The notes beneath the pieces were generated by a model that made no database searches, had not been told where the DNA came from, and saw nothing but the letters and a program-made list of their open reading frames with translations. The position numbers and the translations under genes were made by a program. A stretch of 64,000 nucleotides of DNA from Planctomycetota bacterium (lineage in GTDB: Bacteria; Planctomycetota; Phycisphaerae; Phycisphaerales; SM1A02), in the NCBI GenBank assembly GCA_022566535.1, contig JADFIR010000011.1:1-64000 (forward strand), read 5' to 3'. Positions 17,501 through 25,549 of the stretch are shown piece after piece; the first letter of the stretch is position 1, and each line of letters opens with the position of its first letter.

Positions 17501-17633
17501 GCTCATACCGCTCGCGGTGAGTATCGTGTTTGGCCTCCTGGCGTCAACGATTCTCGTGCTGCTGGTCGTTCCATGTCTCTACGTCATACTTGCCGAGTGT
17601 GGGCTCGTCCGCGTGACGAAAACCGAATCATGA
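14535..17633 (+). CDS. RND efflux permease (AcrB/MdtB-like)
   Basis: The 1032-residue product has normal RND length. One membrane helix at the N-terminus (LMLILLVIGIFTIPSL) is followed by a porter domain with the motif FPDFTPSEVDIRIAYPGA. Helices 2-6 follow, with MDDGIVIAENIATHRSRGK marking helix 4 and its acidic relay, then a second porter domain and helices 8-12 (NDSILLVLFLK). It exports small molecules using the proton gradient. The usual paired Asp of helix 4 is present in the LGILMDDGIVIAEN segment. Substrate cannot be told from sequence; it lacks the CusA-type features of the pump at 25546. Confidence 0.88.
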   Translation: MIRYFTIHPTASNLLMLILLVIGIFTIPSLRRETFPDFTPSEVDIRIAYPGATAAEIEQVVCQRVEDALDGVRFIKELRSDAREGLGIVTAEMEEGSDFAAFKDEIDTEVSAIDDFPAQVEEPAITQLHTTDQVLALLVSGPMSAPDLKAYCEQLKDRLQALSEVSLVTILGFSDHQFRVELSADALMRHGLSVADVAAVISRQSVDLPAGAIETHERDILVRFVDQRNSVEAIEDLIVVAGQGGAELRLGDLGRVADLFERAEDKILLNGRRAGLLNVQKTKNQDLIRIAKAVKEFIAIERAQCPIVEIEITQDASTLVTDRLQLLIRNGWQGMLLVFLAMWMFFNIRLSFWVVMSLPVSFLGAFFFLPRFGLTINMLTMAGLLLALGILMDDGIVIAENIATHRSRGKSAIQSAVDGVGEVSGGVISSFITTICVLGPLAALAGDIGKVLKVVPIVLILVLAVSLVEAFLILPAHLAHSVRGHDPAKPGFFRQRFDHGVDWVRERLLGRCVDALLQWRYLWIGTVILMFLISLGLLIGGAVKFQAFPDLDGDVVVARVLLPPGTPLERTEGVVKQLTTGLEQVNDEFAPRQPDAQDLVKTIYVQFNRNDDAYETGPHVATVFADLLSADLRDARIDDILQSWRTKVGDLPDTLSVVYTEAALGPAGRAIEIRLQGHDLNRLKAAAIELRYWLSDFKGVYNLAEDLRQGKSELRLRLREGAFGLGVDADAVARQLRAAYHGTTADEIQVGAESYEIDVQLRREDQSSLADLEYFHYTLPDGTQIPLSAIVQIDRGTGWSRIARVDGKRTVTLRGDVDPQQTNTAKVIAQLEREFLPTLNERYPDVQVAFEGEIKESAITQASMRGGMLVGLIGVFILLSFQFRSYAEPLVVMVAIPLALIGVIWGHLLLGLDMSMPSLLGFASLAGIVVNDSILLVLFLKLRMSEGSDVFEAAAQASRQRFRAIIITSLTTIAGLLPLLLETSLQAQVLIPLAVSIVFGLLASTILVLLVVPCLYVILAECGLVRVTKTES

Positions 17634-17860
17634 ACGATCACGTGCTGTTTCATATTTCAGCCGAACATCCAGACAGCGCACCGGTGGTGGGATTTCAAGT
17701 GCTAACAGGCCGCTAAAGAACTCGGCTTGTCAGCGGCGATGGCGTGGTGTTTCAAAAAGTCGGCCTACCCGCAAGTCGAGCCGTTGCAAGAATCTGCAAG
17801 CACTGTGGAGAGGCCGCGTCCGGCCGACTTCAGGAGTAACTCTTGATCACAGGAGCAACT

Positions 17861-18610
17861 CTAGACCTGAATCATTCCGCCATCAGCAACGAGGTCGGCT
17901 CCGGTGAAGTAGCTCGCATCATCAGAGGCGAGAAACGCCACGGTCGCGGCGATTTCCTCGGGCTTGCCCGGGCGACGGAGCGGTGTCTGTTGGGTGACCT
18001 GCTCTCCGAACGCGTCGAGTTCGTCTTGGCTCAGACCGGTTTTGCCCAAGAGCGGAGTTTCAATCAGCCCCGGACTGACGACGTTGACACGGATTCCGCG
18101 AGGCGAGAGTTCCGCCGCAAGTGTGCGGCCAAGCGAACGAACCGCTGCTTTCGTTGCTGAGTAGACACTCGTGTTCGGAATCCCGGACTGAGCGGCGACC
18201 GATGCGTTGAGAATGACCGACGCTCGTTCCGAGAGAAGCGGCAGGGCCTTCTGAACCGTGAAGAAGAGGCCTCGAACGTTGATGTTGAACAGACTGTCGA
18301 AGTGCTCTTCCGTCACTGCCTCGAACGGAACAAATGGTGCGATGCCCGCATTTGCAAAGAGCACGTCTACACGGCCGAACTGTGTTTGCACCTGAGCGAA
18401 CAAGCGGTCCAAATCTTCGAGGTTCGCAACATCGCCGCGGATGCCCGTAGCCCGGTCGCCGAGTTCGGCGACGGCGGCATCCAGTGCTTCCTGGTTGCGG
18501 CCGGTGATAACGACCTGGGCACCGTCTGCGACAAATCGCTTGGCCGTGGACAACCCGATTCCACTGCTTCCTCCGGTGACGACTGCGACTTTGTTGTTCA
18601 ACTTGGTCAT
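17861..18610 (-). CDS. Short-chain dehydrogenase/reductase
   Basis: The 249-residue product is a classical SDR with the Rossmann motif TGGSSGIG (13-20), the structural NAG near 88, and a catalytic Ser-Tyr-Lys set in LNASVAAQSG and VYSATK. The C-terminal FLASDDASYFTGADLVADGG is standard. It is an NAD(P)H-dependent oxidoreductase of unknown substrate. AAGGAG precedes ATG 18610; longer in-frame starts upstream lack a ribosome site. The gene stands alone, convergent with the pump operon. Confidence 0.9.
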   Translation of the reverse strand: MTKLNNKVAVVTGGSSGIGLSTAKRFVADGAQVVITGRNQEALDAAVAELGDRATGIRGDVANLEDLDRLFAQVQTQFGRVDVLFANAGIAPFVPFEAVTEEHFDSLFNINVRGLFFTVQKALPLLSERASVILNASVAAQSGIPNTSVYSATKAAVRSLGRTLAAELSPRGIRVNVVSPGLIETPLLGKTGLSQDELDAFGEQVTQQTPLRRPGKPEEIAATVAFLASDDASYFTGADLVADGGMIQV

Positions 18611-18971
18611 TGTCTTTTCTCCTTTTCTTCGACCAACAAATCTCAGGCTGTCTCCGGCGTCGCCAACGCCGCGTTCACAATGCTTCGCGGCACCGCTGGA
18701 GCATCCTGCACCCATCCATTCAGGGCCAAGCCCTGAACGATTCCCATATCTAATTTCGCCTGCCGGCGCCTTTCGGAGTTTAGGCGCAGGGGCTGCGGGA
18801 TGGCCTCGCCACGCTGGAATGGCACTCCCGCTCGGAAGTGACGAGATGCACGCAATTGCTAGGACGAGATTTACAGGGCATCAGTAGTCGCAGTATAAGC
18901 AGTACAATCAGTTATCTAGCGCATTCCCAGGATGGGAGTGCAGTATAGGAATAGTTGAGCAGCAAGAACAG
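18611..18971. other. Intergenic region without a supported gene
   Basis: This 361-base gap between divergent genes holds no convincing ORF or repeat. The stretch around 18890-18925 is comparatively AT-rich and may hold promoters. Confidence 0.5.
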
Positions 18972-19433
18972 ATGCATGAACAGCATGTGAAAAGTGAGGG
19001 CCTAGAACCCTCGGAGTCACAGGCGCGACTGGCCGCCAGTGCCACCCTTCATTGCTTGCTTGGATGCGGCTTCGGCGAAGTTGTCGGAGTTGTCATCGGT
19101 GTTGCGTTGGCCTTATCAATCGTCGCAACCCTGAGCTTGGCAGTGACGTTGGGATTCGTTTTTGGGTTTGCGCTTGGCTTGATTCCGTTGATGCGGGCTG
19201 GGCTGGGTTGGTCACATTCCGTCAAGCAGGTGCTGGTGGCAGAAGGATTGAGTATCCTTGTAATGGAGACAGCTGAAGTACTGGTTGAAGTCTACACCCC
19301 GGGCGTCATGGAAGCAGGGCTTTCAAGCCCGCTTTTCTGGTTTGGCATGTTGTTGGCGTTGGTGGCGGGTTTCATCGCTGCCTATCCCGTCAACTACATT
19401 TTGGTGGGCAAGGGAATAAGACATCAGCATTAA
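18972..19433 (+). CDS. DUF4396-like integral membrane protein
   Basis: The 153-residue protein has about four membrane helices. A short hydrophilic N-terminus precedes HCLLGCGFGEVVGVVIGVAL, the Cys-containing glycine-rich helix typical of DUF4396 proteins. Hydrophobic segments follow (about 60-85 and 120-145), ending YPVNYILVGKGIRHQH. Function is unknown; relatives are often found beside metal or copper genes, which would suit the efflux cluster nearby. No good ribosome site marks the start; ATG 18972 or 18981 are possible. Confidence 0.7.
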   Translation: MHEQHVKSEGLEPSESQARLAASATLHCLLGCGFGEVVGVVIGVALALSIVATLSLAVTLGFVFGFALGLIPLMRAGLGWSHSVKQVLVAEGLSILVMETAEVLVEVYTPGVMEAGLSSPLFWFGMLLALVAGFIAAYPVNYILVGKGIRHQH

Positions 19434-19486
19434 GAAGCTGTCTAACTCGCCGCTTCTGTCGACGGGCTCTCGACACGGTTCTTCCT

Positions 19487-20515
19487 TCAGTCTTGCCCAT
19501 TGGTCTCAAGGCGGCGGTACCAGTCCACGATGCCGCGCCCGATCGCTTCAGGATTGTCCTCTTGAATGTAGTGGCGACCGTAGCCGACGAACTGCGTCTC
19601 GATATTGCGAAAGTTCCGCGCCGCCCACTCGGCCGCTTGGGGCGGCATGATTGCGCCCGGCGAGGCGTATTGTAGAAGCTTCGGTGTCTCCGAGGTGCGA
19701 AGCCATTCGCCGATCCGTTCCACGACTCGGACATTGCGCGCCGGCGTTCCACCGACGGGCAATTCGTTCGGCCACATATAGATGGGATAGCGGCTTTCGG
19801 GCTCGAGGAACGGCGCTCGATAAACGTCCATCTCCTCTTCCGTCATCTTCCGCGTGATCGTCGCGTTTGCGAGGAGTACTTCGATGAAGAGGTTTTCGTC
19901 AATCAGGGCTTTCTTGCCTTCCACCGGATCACGAAACCGGCGGAACAGGTCGACCGCGGGTCCGAAGGCGTCGAGGCCCGCCATCGGAAACGTGGGCGGT
20001 GTGATGGGTTCCATGAAGACCACGCCCTTAACGTTGTCCGCATGCCTGGCCGCGTAGTAGAGCCCGAGTGCCGACCCCCAATCGTGGACGACCAGGATGA
20101 TGTTCCCAAGATCGAGTGCGTCGATGAATGCTTCCGTGTAGCGGAGATGGGATTGGAACGTGTAGTCGACGTCCGGTTTGTCCGATTTGCCGAAACCGAT
20201 GTTGTCGACAGCAACGATCCGGCCATGAGGCGCCACGTAGCGCATGACGTTCCGCCAGAGATAAGACGAGGTCGGATTGCCGTGAAGAAAGAGAAAGACG
20301 TCGCCCTGCCCCTGGTCGATGTAGTGCATCTTCGACCCCAGGACCTCGATATATTTCGACTCATAGGGGAATTCGGCCGACAGCACACCCGCCCGATAGT
20401 CTTGCGGAGGCGTGCTTGGCCCTTCTTGCGCTTTGACGGTCGTGAGGGCGAAGGCGGTCACGACCGTTAATCCGACTCGGAGGACATTGGTTGTCTTGAT
20501 GCTGGGTCTGGCCAT
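19487..20515 (-). CDS. Exported haloalkane dehalogenase-like alpha/beta hydrolase
   Basis: The 342-residue protein has an alpha/beta-hydrolase fold resembling haloalkane dehalogenases, which hydrolyse carbon-halogen bonds. FLFLHGNPTSSYLWRN supplies the oxyanion region and halide-stabilising N80; VVHDWGSALG supplies the nucleophile D145 and halide-binding W146; E169 in FMEPITPP fits the acid of the DhaA type; a late HYIQEDNP supplies the histidine. Residues 1-29 look like a signal peptide (VLRVGLTVVTAFALTTVKA), which is unusual for a family normally cytoplasmic. ATG 20515 follows GGGAG. It starts five bases after the upstream membrane-protein gene ends, so they form an operon. Substrate is unknown; epoxide hydrolase or esterase activity is possible. 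Confidence 0.82.
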   Translation of the reverse strand: MARPSIKTTNVLRVGLTVVTAFALTTVKAQEGPSTPPQDYRAGVLSAEFPYESKYIEVLGSKMHYIDQGQGDVFLFLHGNPTSSYLWRNVMRYVAPHGRIVAVDNIGFGKSDKPDVDYTFQSHLRYTEAFIDALDLGNIILVVHDWGSALGLYYAARHADNVKGVVFMEPITPPTFPMAGLDAFGPAVDLFRRFRDPVEGKKALIDENLFIEVLLANATITRKMTEEEMDVYRAPFLEPESRYPIYMWPNELPVGGTPARNVRVVERIGEWLRTSETPKLLQYASPGAIMPPQAAEWAARNFRNIETQFVGYGRHYIQEDNPEAIGRGIVDWYRRLETNGQD

Positions 20516-20519
20516 TGGC

Positions 20520-20990
20520 TCAACTCCCTCGTCGGAGCAGCCGGGCAAACATCATGAAGTGAGTCACCAGGAGTAAAGGCACAAAGAATGTCGGAATGTA
20601 CCAAGCTGCCCCCAAGTCCGGCACCGCGTTCGCATGGCGCAGTGCATTGAGAAGGTCCACCGTGCCGACAATGTTGAAGACCCAGACCAGCGCCAACGTC
20701 CCACGCCAGCCAGTGCGAAGAGCGATGAGCGCCAGCAATGCCAGCACGCCGGTAACCAAGTCCCCGTAGGCGGCGAGCGCGGCGAAAGACTCCGGCAACG
20801 TTTGCGCAACGACTCCAGGGACAAGGAATACCATTCCAATGTGGCGAAACGCATGCGGCAGGGTCAGCCAGAAAAGAGCTTCGTGTGGCGACTTTTTCTC
20901 TAGCCAGGGAGCCAACAACCACTTTGCAATCAGGCCCCACACAACAAGGCTCAAGAAGAACTGCAGTCCGAAGATTGCTAGCGTATCCAT
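20520..20990 (-). CDS. Small integral membrane protein upstream of dehalogenase
   Basis: The 156-residue product has about four to five hydrophobic helices (LAIFGLQFFLSLVVWGLIA, VTGVLALLALIAL, LVWVFNIVGTVDLLNAL, FFVPLLLVTHFMMFARLL). I do not recognise the family. The stop lies five bases before the dehalogenase start, so the two are cotranscribed. The conserved-looking LPHAFRHIGM and TVDLLNALRHANA could be functional motifs. Confidence 0.65.
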   Translation of the reverse strand: MDTLAIFGLQFFLSLVVWGLIAKWLLAPWLEKKSPHEALFWLTLPHAFRHIGMVFLVPGVVAQTLPESFAALAAYGDLVTGVLALLALIALRTGWRGTLALVWVFNIVGTVDLLNALRHANAVPDLGAAWYIPTFFVPLLLVTHFMMFARLLRRGS

Positions 20991-21103
20991 AGGTTGACAA
21001 CCTCAGCTCGTCTTGGTTTGCGACCTGTTCCAGGCCTAGATCGAGATCTCCCATATAGGCTCGCCCAGCTCCGGCCCGGGCCTTTCGGGAAGCAGGATAA
21101 CGC

Positions 21104-21289
21104 CGTATGGGTCCAATATTCAGCCCAACTGCCAATCGCACTGTGTCAAGAGGTGGGGTTTGCTGGCGACGGGTCGTTTGTGGCCCGAATCTGGCACGCA
21201 TGCGATGGGCTGCGGAGATGAAGGTTCCACCATCATCAAGCTCTTGACGCCTCACGACTTCGGCTTGGGATGACCTTTGGACACATACG
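21104..21289. mobile_element. MITE, family A, copy 2
   Basis: A 186-bp element with inverted ends CGTATGGGTCCAATATTCAG and, on the other strand, CGTATGTGTCCAAAGGTCAT. The interior matches the element at 4410-4593 nearly base for base. It sits between the membrane-protein gene and the metal cluster and interrupts nothing. Bases 20991-21103 hold no gene. Confidence 0.78.
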
Positions 21290-21323
21290 GGGTCGCGACC
21301 TCATCGCGGGAAGACCCCTTGGT

Positions 21324-22028
21324 CTAGTTTTTTTCCGGCCGCGACGACCAGTGTAGATGCGCGATCTTCAGCTCGCCTGTATCCTCGACGATGACGTAGG
21401 TGACGGCCGCGCGGTAGGCACGTACTTCCTGTTCGACCTGAACGGTAAACCTTCCTATTTGGCGAACGAGGACTGCCGATCCGAAGCGCTCCGCCTTCTC
21501 ATCGGTCACAGTGAACTTGAAGTTTGTGGCACTCTCCATCTCGGGCTTGAGGTGATGGTCGCGGTAACGCCCCCAACTTCCTTCGTCCGACGCATTTTCA
21601 AGGACACTACTGCGCCCGTCAGGAAGGAACAAGCGATCAAGCCCGTCAAGCTGACCGGCTTCCATCCCCTTCAAGTAGTCCCGAGCGATCGAGAGCCCAT
21701 CCGGGGCTGAGCCCGAGCTTGAGGCTAAGTCGGTGCTTCCTTGTGGAACGAACTTTGCCAGGATCGCATCCTTATTCTCCTCAGTGAGACCCTGCCATCG
21801 GCTCTGGCACCCGTTGCAGCAGAAGCCGATGGTATAGCCGTTGTGGGCTTGCGTCGGCGAGTCTGCTCCGATGGGTCGGTCGGTGAACGGGCAGGCGCTG
21901 TTGACCGGACCGAGTGTGGATACTGCGTTGGCGGGTTTCTCGTCTTGCAACGATGTCGCGGCCAACAGGAAGAAGGTGCCCAGGATCGCGGGTGCGGCGA
22001 GCGCGTATGCACAGTGACAATGATTCAT
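21324..22028 (-). CDS. Cys-rich metal-binding-like protein with NTF2-like domain
   Basis: The 234-residue protein has an N-terminal hydrophobic segment (YALAAPAILGTFFLLAAT), probably a signal peptide. A YHS-like region follows at about 40-95, with CPFTDRPIGADS and IGFCCNGCQSRW arranged as in metal-binding YHS modules. The C-terminal half (about 105-230) resembles an NTF2/SnoaL-like fold. ATG 22028 follows AAAGGAG and overlaps the stop of the TolC-type gene (ATGA), making it the last gene of the metal efflux operon. It is likely a periplasmic metal sensor or chaperone; that role is inference. Confidence 0.7.
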   Translation of the reverse strand: MNHCHCAYALAAPAILGTFFLLAATSLQDEKPANAVSTLGPVNSACPFTDRPIGADSPTQAHNGYTIGFCCNGCQSRWQGLTEENKDAILAKFVPQGSTDLASSSGSAPDGLSIARDYLKGMEAGQLDGLDRLFLPDGRSSVLENASDEGSWGRYRDHHLKPEMESATNFKFTVTDEKAERFGSAVLVRQIGRFTVQVEQEVRAYRAAVTYVIVEDTGELKIAHLHWSSRPEKN

Positions 22029-23479
22029 GATGAATCTCCTTTCGGTAACGACTGATCGGACACGGGGGTGACGGTGGTTGGGGGGACCGCTTCGCGGGAG
22101 GCCGTTGGGGCAACCGCCAGAGTGCCACCGACCGCATACTCTAGCTCAATCAGGCCCACGGCGGCCGCCGCCTCCAGCTGGTTCAGTTGGAATTCCGCCA
22201 GGATCAGCTCGCGTTGCGTCTCCAGGACGACGGTCATGTCAACCTGTCCGGCCTGGAAGGCACGCTCGGCAAGGCCAAGGTTCTCCCTGGCCAGCGTAAT
22301 GACCCGCTCGCGATAGAAATCCACCAAATCCAGACTGGTGCGCGCGTCAAGCCAGGCGGAACGGGTCTGGGTGATGGCGCGCTGACGGACCGCGTCGGCC
22401 TGGGCTTCGGCCCGTCGGAGCTCGGAGCGGGCCTTGGCGATACGGGCTCGATTGGTATCGAAGATGGGAATCTCGAGGCCGATCTCGGCACCGAGCTCGT
22501 CGCGGCGGTCTTCATCGCGCTCAAAGGCCGGCCCCGCTTCGAGCTCGGGAATGGAACCGAGGTTCGCCACCCGCAGCTCATGAAGCCGGGTTTCGTACAC
22601 CTTGCGGGCGGCGGCGACGTCGAGCCGCTGGCGCGCCGCCAGCTCGAAAAGGTCCGACTCGGTAAGCTCGTCCGGCCACATTTCCAAGGGCGGGATGACG
22701 TCTTGGGCCTGCCAATCTGCACGGGCGTCGGCCAGACCCAGGATCTCGAGCACCGCTCGCTTTTGGCGGTCACGATCGAGCTGTTGCTGGGCCAATTCCG
22801 CCTGGATCCCAAGGAGCAGCTGACGCAGCCGGTTCACGTCAAGCTGTGATGCCTCGCCGGCCGCGATGCGCTGCCGGGTCACCTCAATCGATCGCTCAAC
22901 GAGATCAGTGTGCGATCGGGTCAACGCGATACCCCGCTGGGCGCTGACGAGTCGCGCGTGCGCCCGCCGTACATCAGCGACCAGGCGAAGCGCCTCGTCG
23001 CTCACACTGAGAATCTGCTCGCGAAGGGCACTGGCGGCCGCGTCCTTCCGGGCCGGTCGAAGCCACAGGTCGGTCAGTTGCTGAACGAAGCCGAAGGTAA
23101 TAGACGCGGGTCCACCTTCACCGCCAATCGCGGGCTGAAAGGCCGCGCTGAGCACGGGGTTGGGGAGCAGGCCGGATTGAACAAGATCAGCGCGGGCCGA
23201 GGCGATCGCTTCCAGGGCCGCGCGGAGCTCACGGTTGTTCTGCAACGCGATGGTCACCGCTTGGTCAACGCTGAGCGCTGATTCGCCGTCCCAGGCCAAC
23301 ACCGAATCGGACCACGGCGCGTTCCAATCGGGTCGCCAACCGCTTCGCTGTTCCACGAGGCCCATGGCTTCGTCGTAGTCGGCGGTCGGATCAAGCGAAA
23401 CGCAGCCGGTGAGCAACACCGTGGCTGCGACAATGCCCATCGGGCATGACCAAGAGTGCAAGAGCGGTGGCATGTGCAT
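22025..23479 (-). CDS. TolC/CusC-type outer-membrane efflux lipoprotein
   Basis: The 484-residue product is the outer-membrane channel of a tripartite pump. A signal peptide ends at a lipobox (LLTGC). The two repeated helical-hairpin halves of the family are visible, with VDQAVTIALQNNRELRAALE opening the first and long coiled coils through ARSELRRAEAQADAVRQRA. ATG 23479 is chosen with GGAG six bases upstream; GTG 23503 is also open. The gene belongs to the minus-strand metal operon and overlaps the last gene. Confidence 0.87.
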   Translation of the reverse strand: MHMPPLLHSWSCPMGIVAATVLLTGCVSLDPTADYDEAMGLVEQRSGWRPDWNAPWSDSVLAWDGESALSVDQAVTIALQNNRELRAALEAIASARADLVQSGLLPNPVLSAAFQPAIGGEGGPASITFGFVQQLTDLWLRPARKDAAASALREQILSVSDEALRLVADVRRAHARLVSAQRGIALTRSHTDLVERSIEVTRQRIAAGEASQLDVNRLRQLLLGIQAELAQQQLDRDRQKRAVLEILGLADARADWQAQDVIPPLEMWPDELTESDLFELAARQRLDVAAARKVYETRLHELRVANLGSIPELEAGPAFERDEDRRDELGAEIGLEIPIFDTNRARIAKARSELRRAEAQADAVRQRAITQTRSAWLDARTSLDLVDFYRERVITLARENLGLAERAFQAGQVDMTVVLETQRELILAEFQLNQLEAAAAVGLIELEYAVGGTLAVAPTASREAVPPTTVTPVSDQSLPKGDSS

Positions 23480-23539
23480 CGGCGGCTCCGGTATGAGGAT
23501 CACCCTGCCCCTTGGCAGGGCGATCCCGGCCCACTTGCC

Positions 23540-24925
23540 CTAGTGTTCGTGGCGGTCTGGGTCCTCGTGCTCGTCCTCATGCGCCGATGGCTGAACCTCG
23601 ACGACAAAGGGGACCGTCACGATTCGACCTTGATGTTGGAACTCAGCCCAACCCTTGTACAAGCCAGCCTCCGGGAAGCGTGCGTGGAAGGTGAGGACGG
23701 AACTACTCGAGTCTACGACAAGGCCGCCGTGCTCAGCGTGTTCGTCATCGCCGCCCGCACCGTGTCGCTCATCTTCGTGGCGGCTGCCGCCACCGTGCTC
23801 TTTGCCGAGCGGGTGGCTGTGCACGAATTGTTCGAGGTCCTCGCTGATGAAAACAAGATGCCCTATAGCACCGAGGTACGGTTCGAAGTTAGTGACCGGC
23901 CGGCCATTGCGGGTCACGTTGAAGGTCAATGCCGCTTCATCTCCGACGGTGATTGATCCGCCGGTATCGAGCGTCACCGTATAGCCGTCCACCTGTTTGG
24001 TCATGCTGGCGTCCACCCTCAATGCGACCGGCGCAGGAGGTGTCCCTTGCACACGAAGAGTCGCCGGAACGATCTGCTCACCGACGCCCAACGGAGTGAA
24101 ATCGTGGAAGAGCACATACTCACCAGGACTTGGGAACGTGAACCTCAGGCTGAACGAGCCGTTGGACTGCACGTCCGGATGCTCATGGGCGAACCACGAC
24201 AGATCCTTGGAGACCATGATGAGGTGCAAAAGCCTCTCGTGGATGGTCTCCAACTTTGTAACCACCCTGCCGTCACCGTCCTTCAACGTGATCTCGACAG
24301 CGACCTCTTCAGTCGGCCGTATGGAGGCGGGCCGTGGAGCGATATCGACGGTGAAGGTGGGCCAATCCGCGCTCACCGGTGTGATCTTCATCCCACACCG
24401 CGGGCACTGGCCCGGCTCGTGGTAGGTCTTGTACCCCTCGCAGCCCATGGGGCAGACATAGGCCTGTTTGTGGAGGGGTGCGTACTTCTCGAGGGTTGCA
24501 AAGAGAGCGACCATCTCGTCGTAGACCTTCTGGGTTCCGGCCAGGTCGCCTGAATCGCCCGCCTCGTCGATGGGACCGAACTTCGCGACAAGACCCCTCG
24601 CGGCGAAGTTGATCTCCCTGATCGCCTCGCGCGGTACGTTGGAGTCCTTGAGGGCGAGCCGCGCCAAGGTCTTGGCCACATCGCGGATGACGGCTGCCTC
24701 CGCGTGGACTCGGTCGAGCTTCCTGGTTTCGATCAAAGAGTCGATTTTCTCAAGCTGCTCGTGAATGACATGGATGGCATCAGCATAGGTTGTCGGCTGG
24801 GCGAACTCAGCGTCTTCGTCTTCGTGCTGACCGTGTTCCCCATGCTGAGCCCAAGTCGGCGAGTTCACGAGCGCCAAGGCACAAAGTGATACCGCGGCAA
24901 CATATGGCAGTCTCTTCCAGTTCAT
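23540..24925 (-). CDS. Periplasmic heavy-metal-binding protein with HMBD motif
   Basis: The 461-residue protein has a signal peptide (residues 1-27), a His/Glu-rich linker and a helical domain (40-150) paralogous to the protein at 24998. At 156-180 lies a heavy-metal-binding motif, YVCPMGCEGYKTYHEPGQCP then RCGMK, as found in CusB-type adaptors and P-type ATPases. Two beta-rich domains follow (FAHEHPDVQSNGSFSLRFTF; FVHSHPLGKEHGG) with a His-rich insert and a His/Asp-rich tail. It probably buffers or delivers copper-like ions to the pump. AAAGGAT precedes ATG 24925. Confidence 0.78.
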   Translation of the reverse strand: MNWKRLPYVAAVSLCALALVNSPTWAQHGEHGQHEDEDAEFAQPTTYADAIHVIHEQLEKIDSLIETRKLDRVHAEAAVIRDVAKTLARLALKDSNVPREAIREINFAARGLVAKFGPIDEAGDSGDLAGTQKVYDEMVALFATLEKYAPLHKQAYVCPMGCEGYKTYHEPGQCPRCGMKITPVSADWPTFTVDIAPRPASIRPTEEVAVEITLKDGDGRVVTKLETIHERLLHLIMVSKDLSWFAHEHPDVQSNGSFSLRFTFPSPGEYVLFHDFTPLGVGEQIVPATLRVQGTPPAPVALRVDASMTKQVDGYTVTLDTGGSITVGDEAALTFNVTRNGRPVTNFEPYLGAIGHLVFISEDLEQFVHSHPLGKEHGGGSRHEDERHGAGGDDEHAEHGGLVVDSSSSVLTFHARFPEAGLYKGWAEFQHQGRIVTVPFVVEVQPSAHEDEHEDPDRHEH

Positions 24926-24997
24926 GGTATAGATCCTTTCGTAAGAAGTGGGAGCGTTCAAAGGCGTCTGCCCTCGTGGTTTTGAGGCATGGCGTCA

Positions 24998-25549
24998 TCA
25001 ATCATCATCGTCGTCATCGTGATCATCATCGTCGTCATCGTGATCATCGTCGTCCGCATGGCCCGATTCCGGACCAACATGCTTTTCGAGGGTTTCGAAG
25101 AGGGCAACCATCTCGTCGTAGACCCTCTGGGTTCCGGCCAGGTCGCCTGAATCGCCCGCCTCGTCGATGGGACCGAACTTCGCGGCAAGGTCCGTCGCGG
25201 TAAGGTTGATCTCCTTGACCGCCTCGCGCGGTACGCCGGAGTCGGTCTTGAGGGCCAGCTGCGCCATCGTCTCAGCCACATCACGGATGATGGCTGCCTC
25301 TGCGTGAACTTTATCGAGCTGTCTGGCGGCGATGAGCCTCTCGATCTTCTCGAGCTGGGCGTGGATCACGTTGACGGCGGCAGCATAACTTTGCGGCTCG
25401 GTGAAGGGCTCACCTGCACCGTGTTGTCCGTGCTCGCTGTCGTCATGTCCGTCCTGGGCGCAGCCTTGAATCAAGATCAAGCCGAACGCCACGGCGGCTA
25501 CCGCCAACATAGTCCGAGCGACGGGTAGGCGTTGTCGTGCAGTCATCAT
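24998..25549 (-). CDS. Metal-binding lipoprotein with Asp/His tail, paralogue of neighbour
   Basis: The 183-residue protein has a lipoprotein signal (LILIQGC). Its body (about 50-155) duplicates the helical domain of the protein at 23540: VIHAQLEKIERLIAARQLDK and FGPIDEAGDSGDLAGTQ are near copies, also at DNA level. The last 25 residues are almost only Asp and His, a likely divalent-metal sponge. ATG 25549 overlaps the stop of the CusA-type gene and AAAGGAAG precedes it. Tandem duplication followed by loss or gain of the HMBD half is the simplest history. Confidence 0.72.
   Translation of the reverse strand: MMTARQRLPVARTMLAVAAVAFGLILIQGCAQDGHDDSEHGQHGAGEPFTEPQSYAAAVNVIHAQLEKIERLIAARQLDKVHAEAAIIRDVAETMAQLALKTDSGVPREAVKEINLTATDLAAKFGPIDEAGDSGDLAGTQRVYDEMVALFETLEKHVGPESGHADDDDHDDDDDDHDDDDDD
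25001..25056. repeat. Low-complexity tandem repeat coding Asp/His tail
   Basis: Repeating ATCATCGTCGTCATCGTG-type units of about 21 bases encode HDDDDDD runs at the C-terminus of the metal-binding lipoprotein. Such tracts are prone to length change by slippage. Confidence 0.8.

Noticed and set aside
19436-19500. Second attC-like site at GTCTAAC
   Set aside because: The R''-like box has no GTTRRRY partner or paired L arms within 150 bases.
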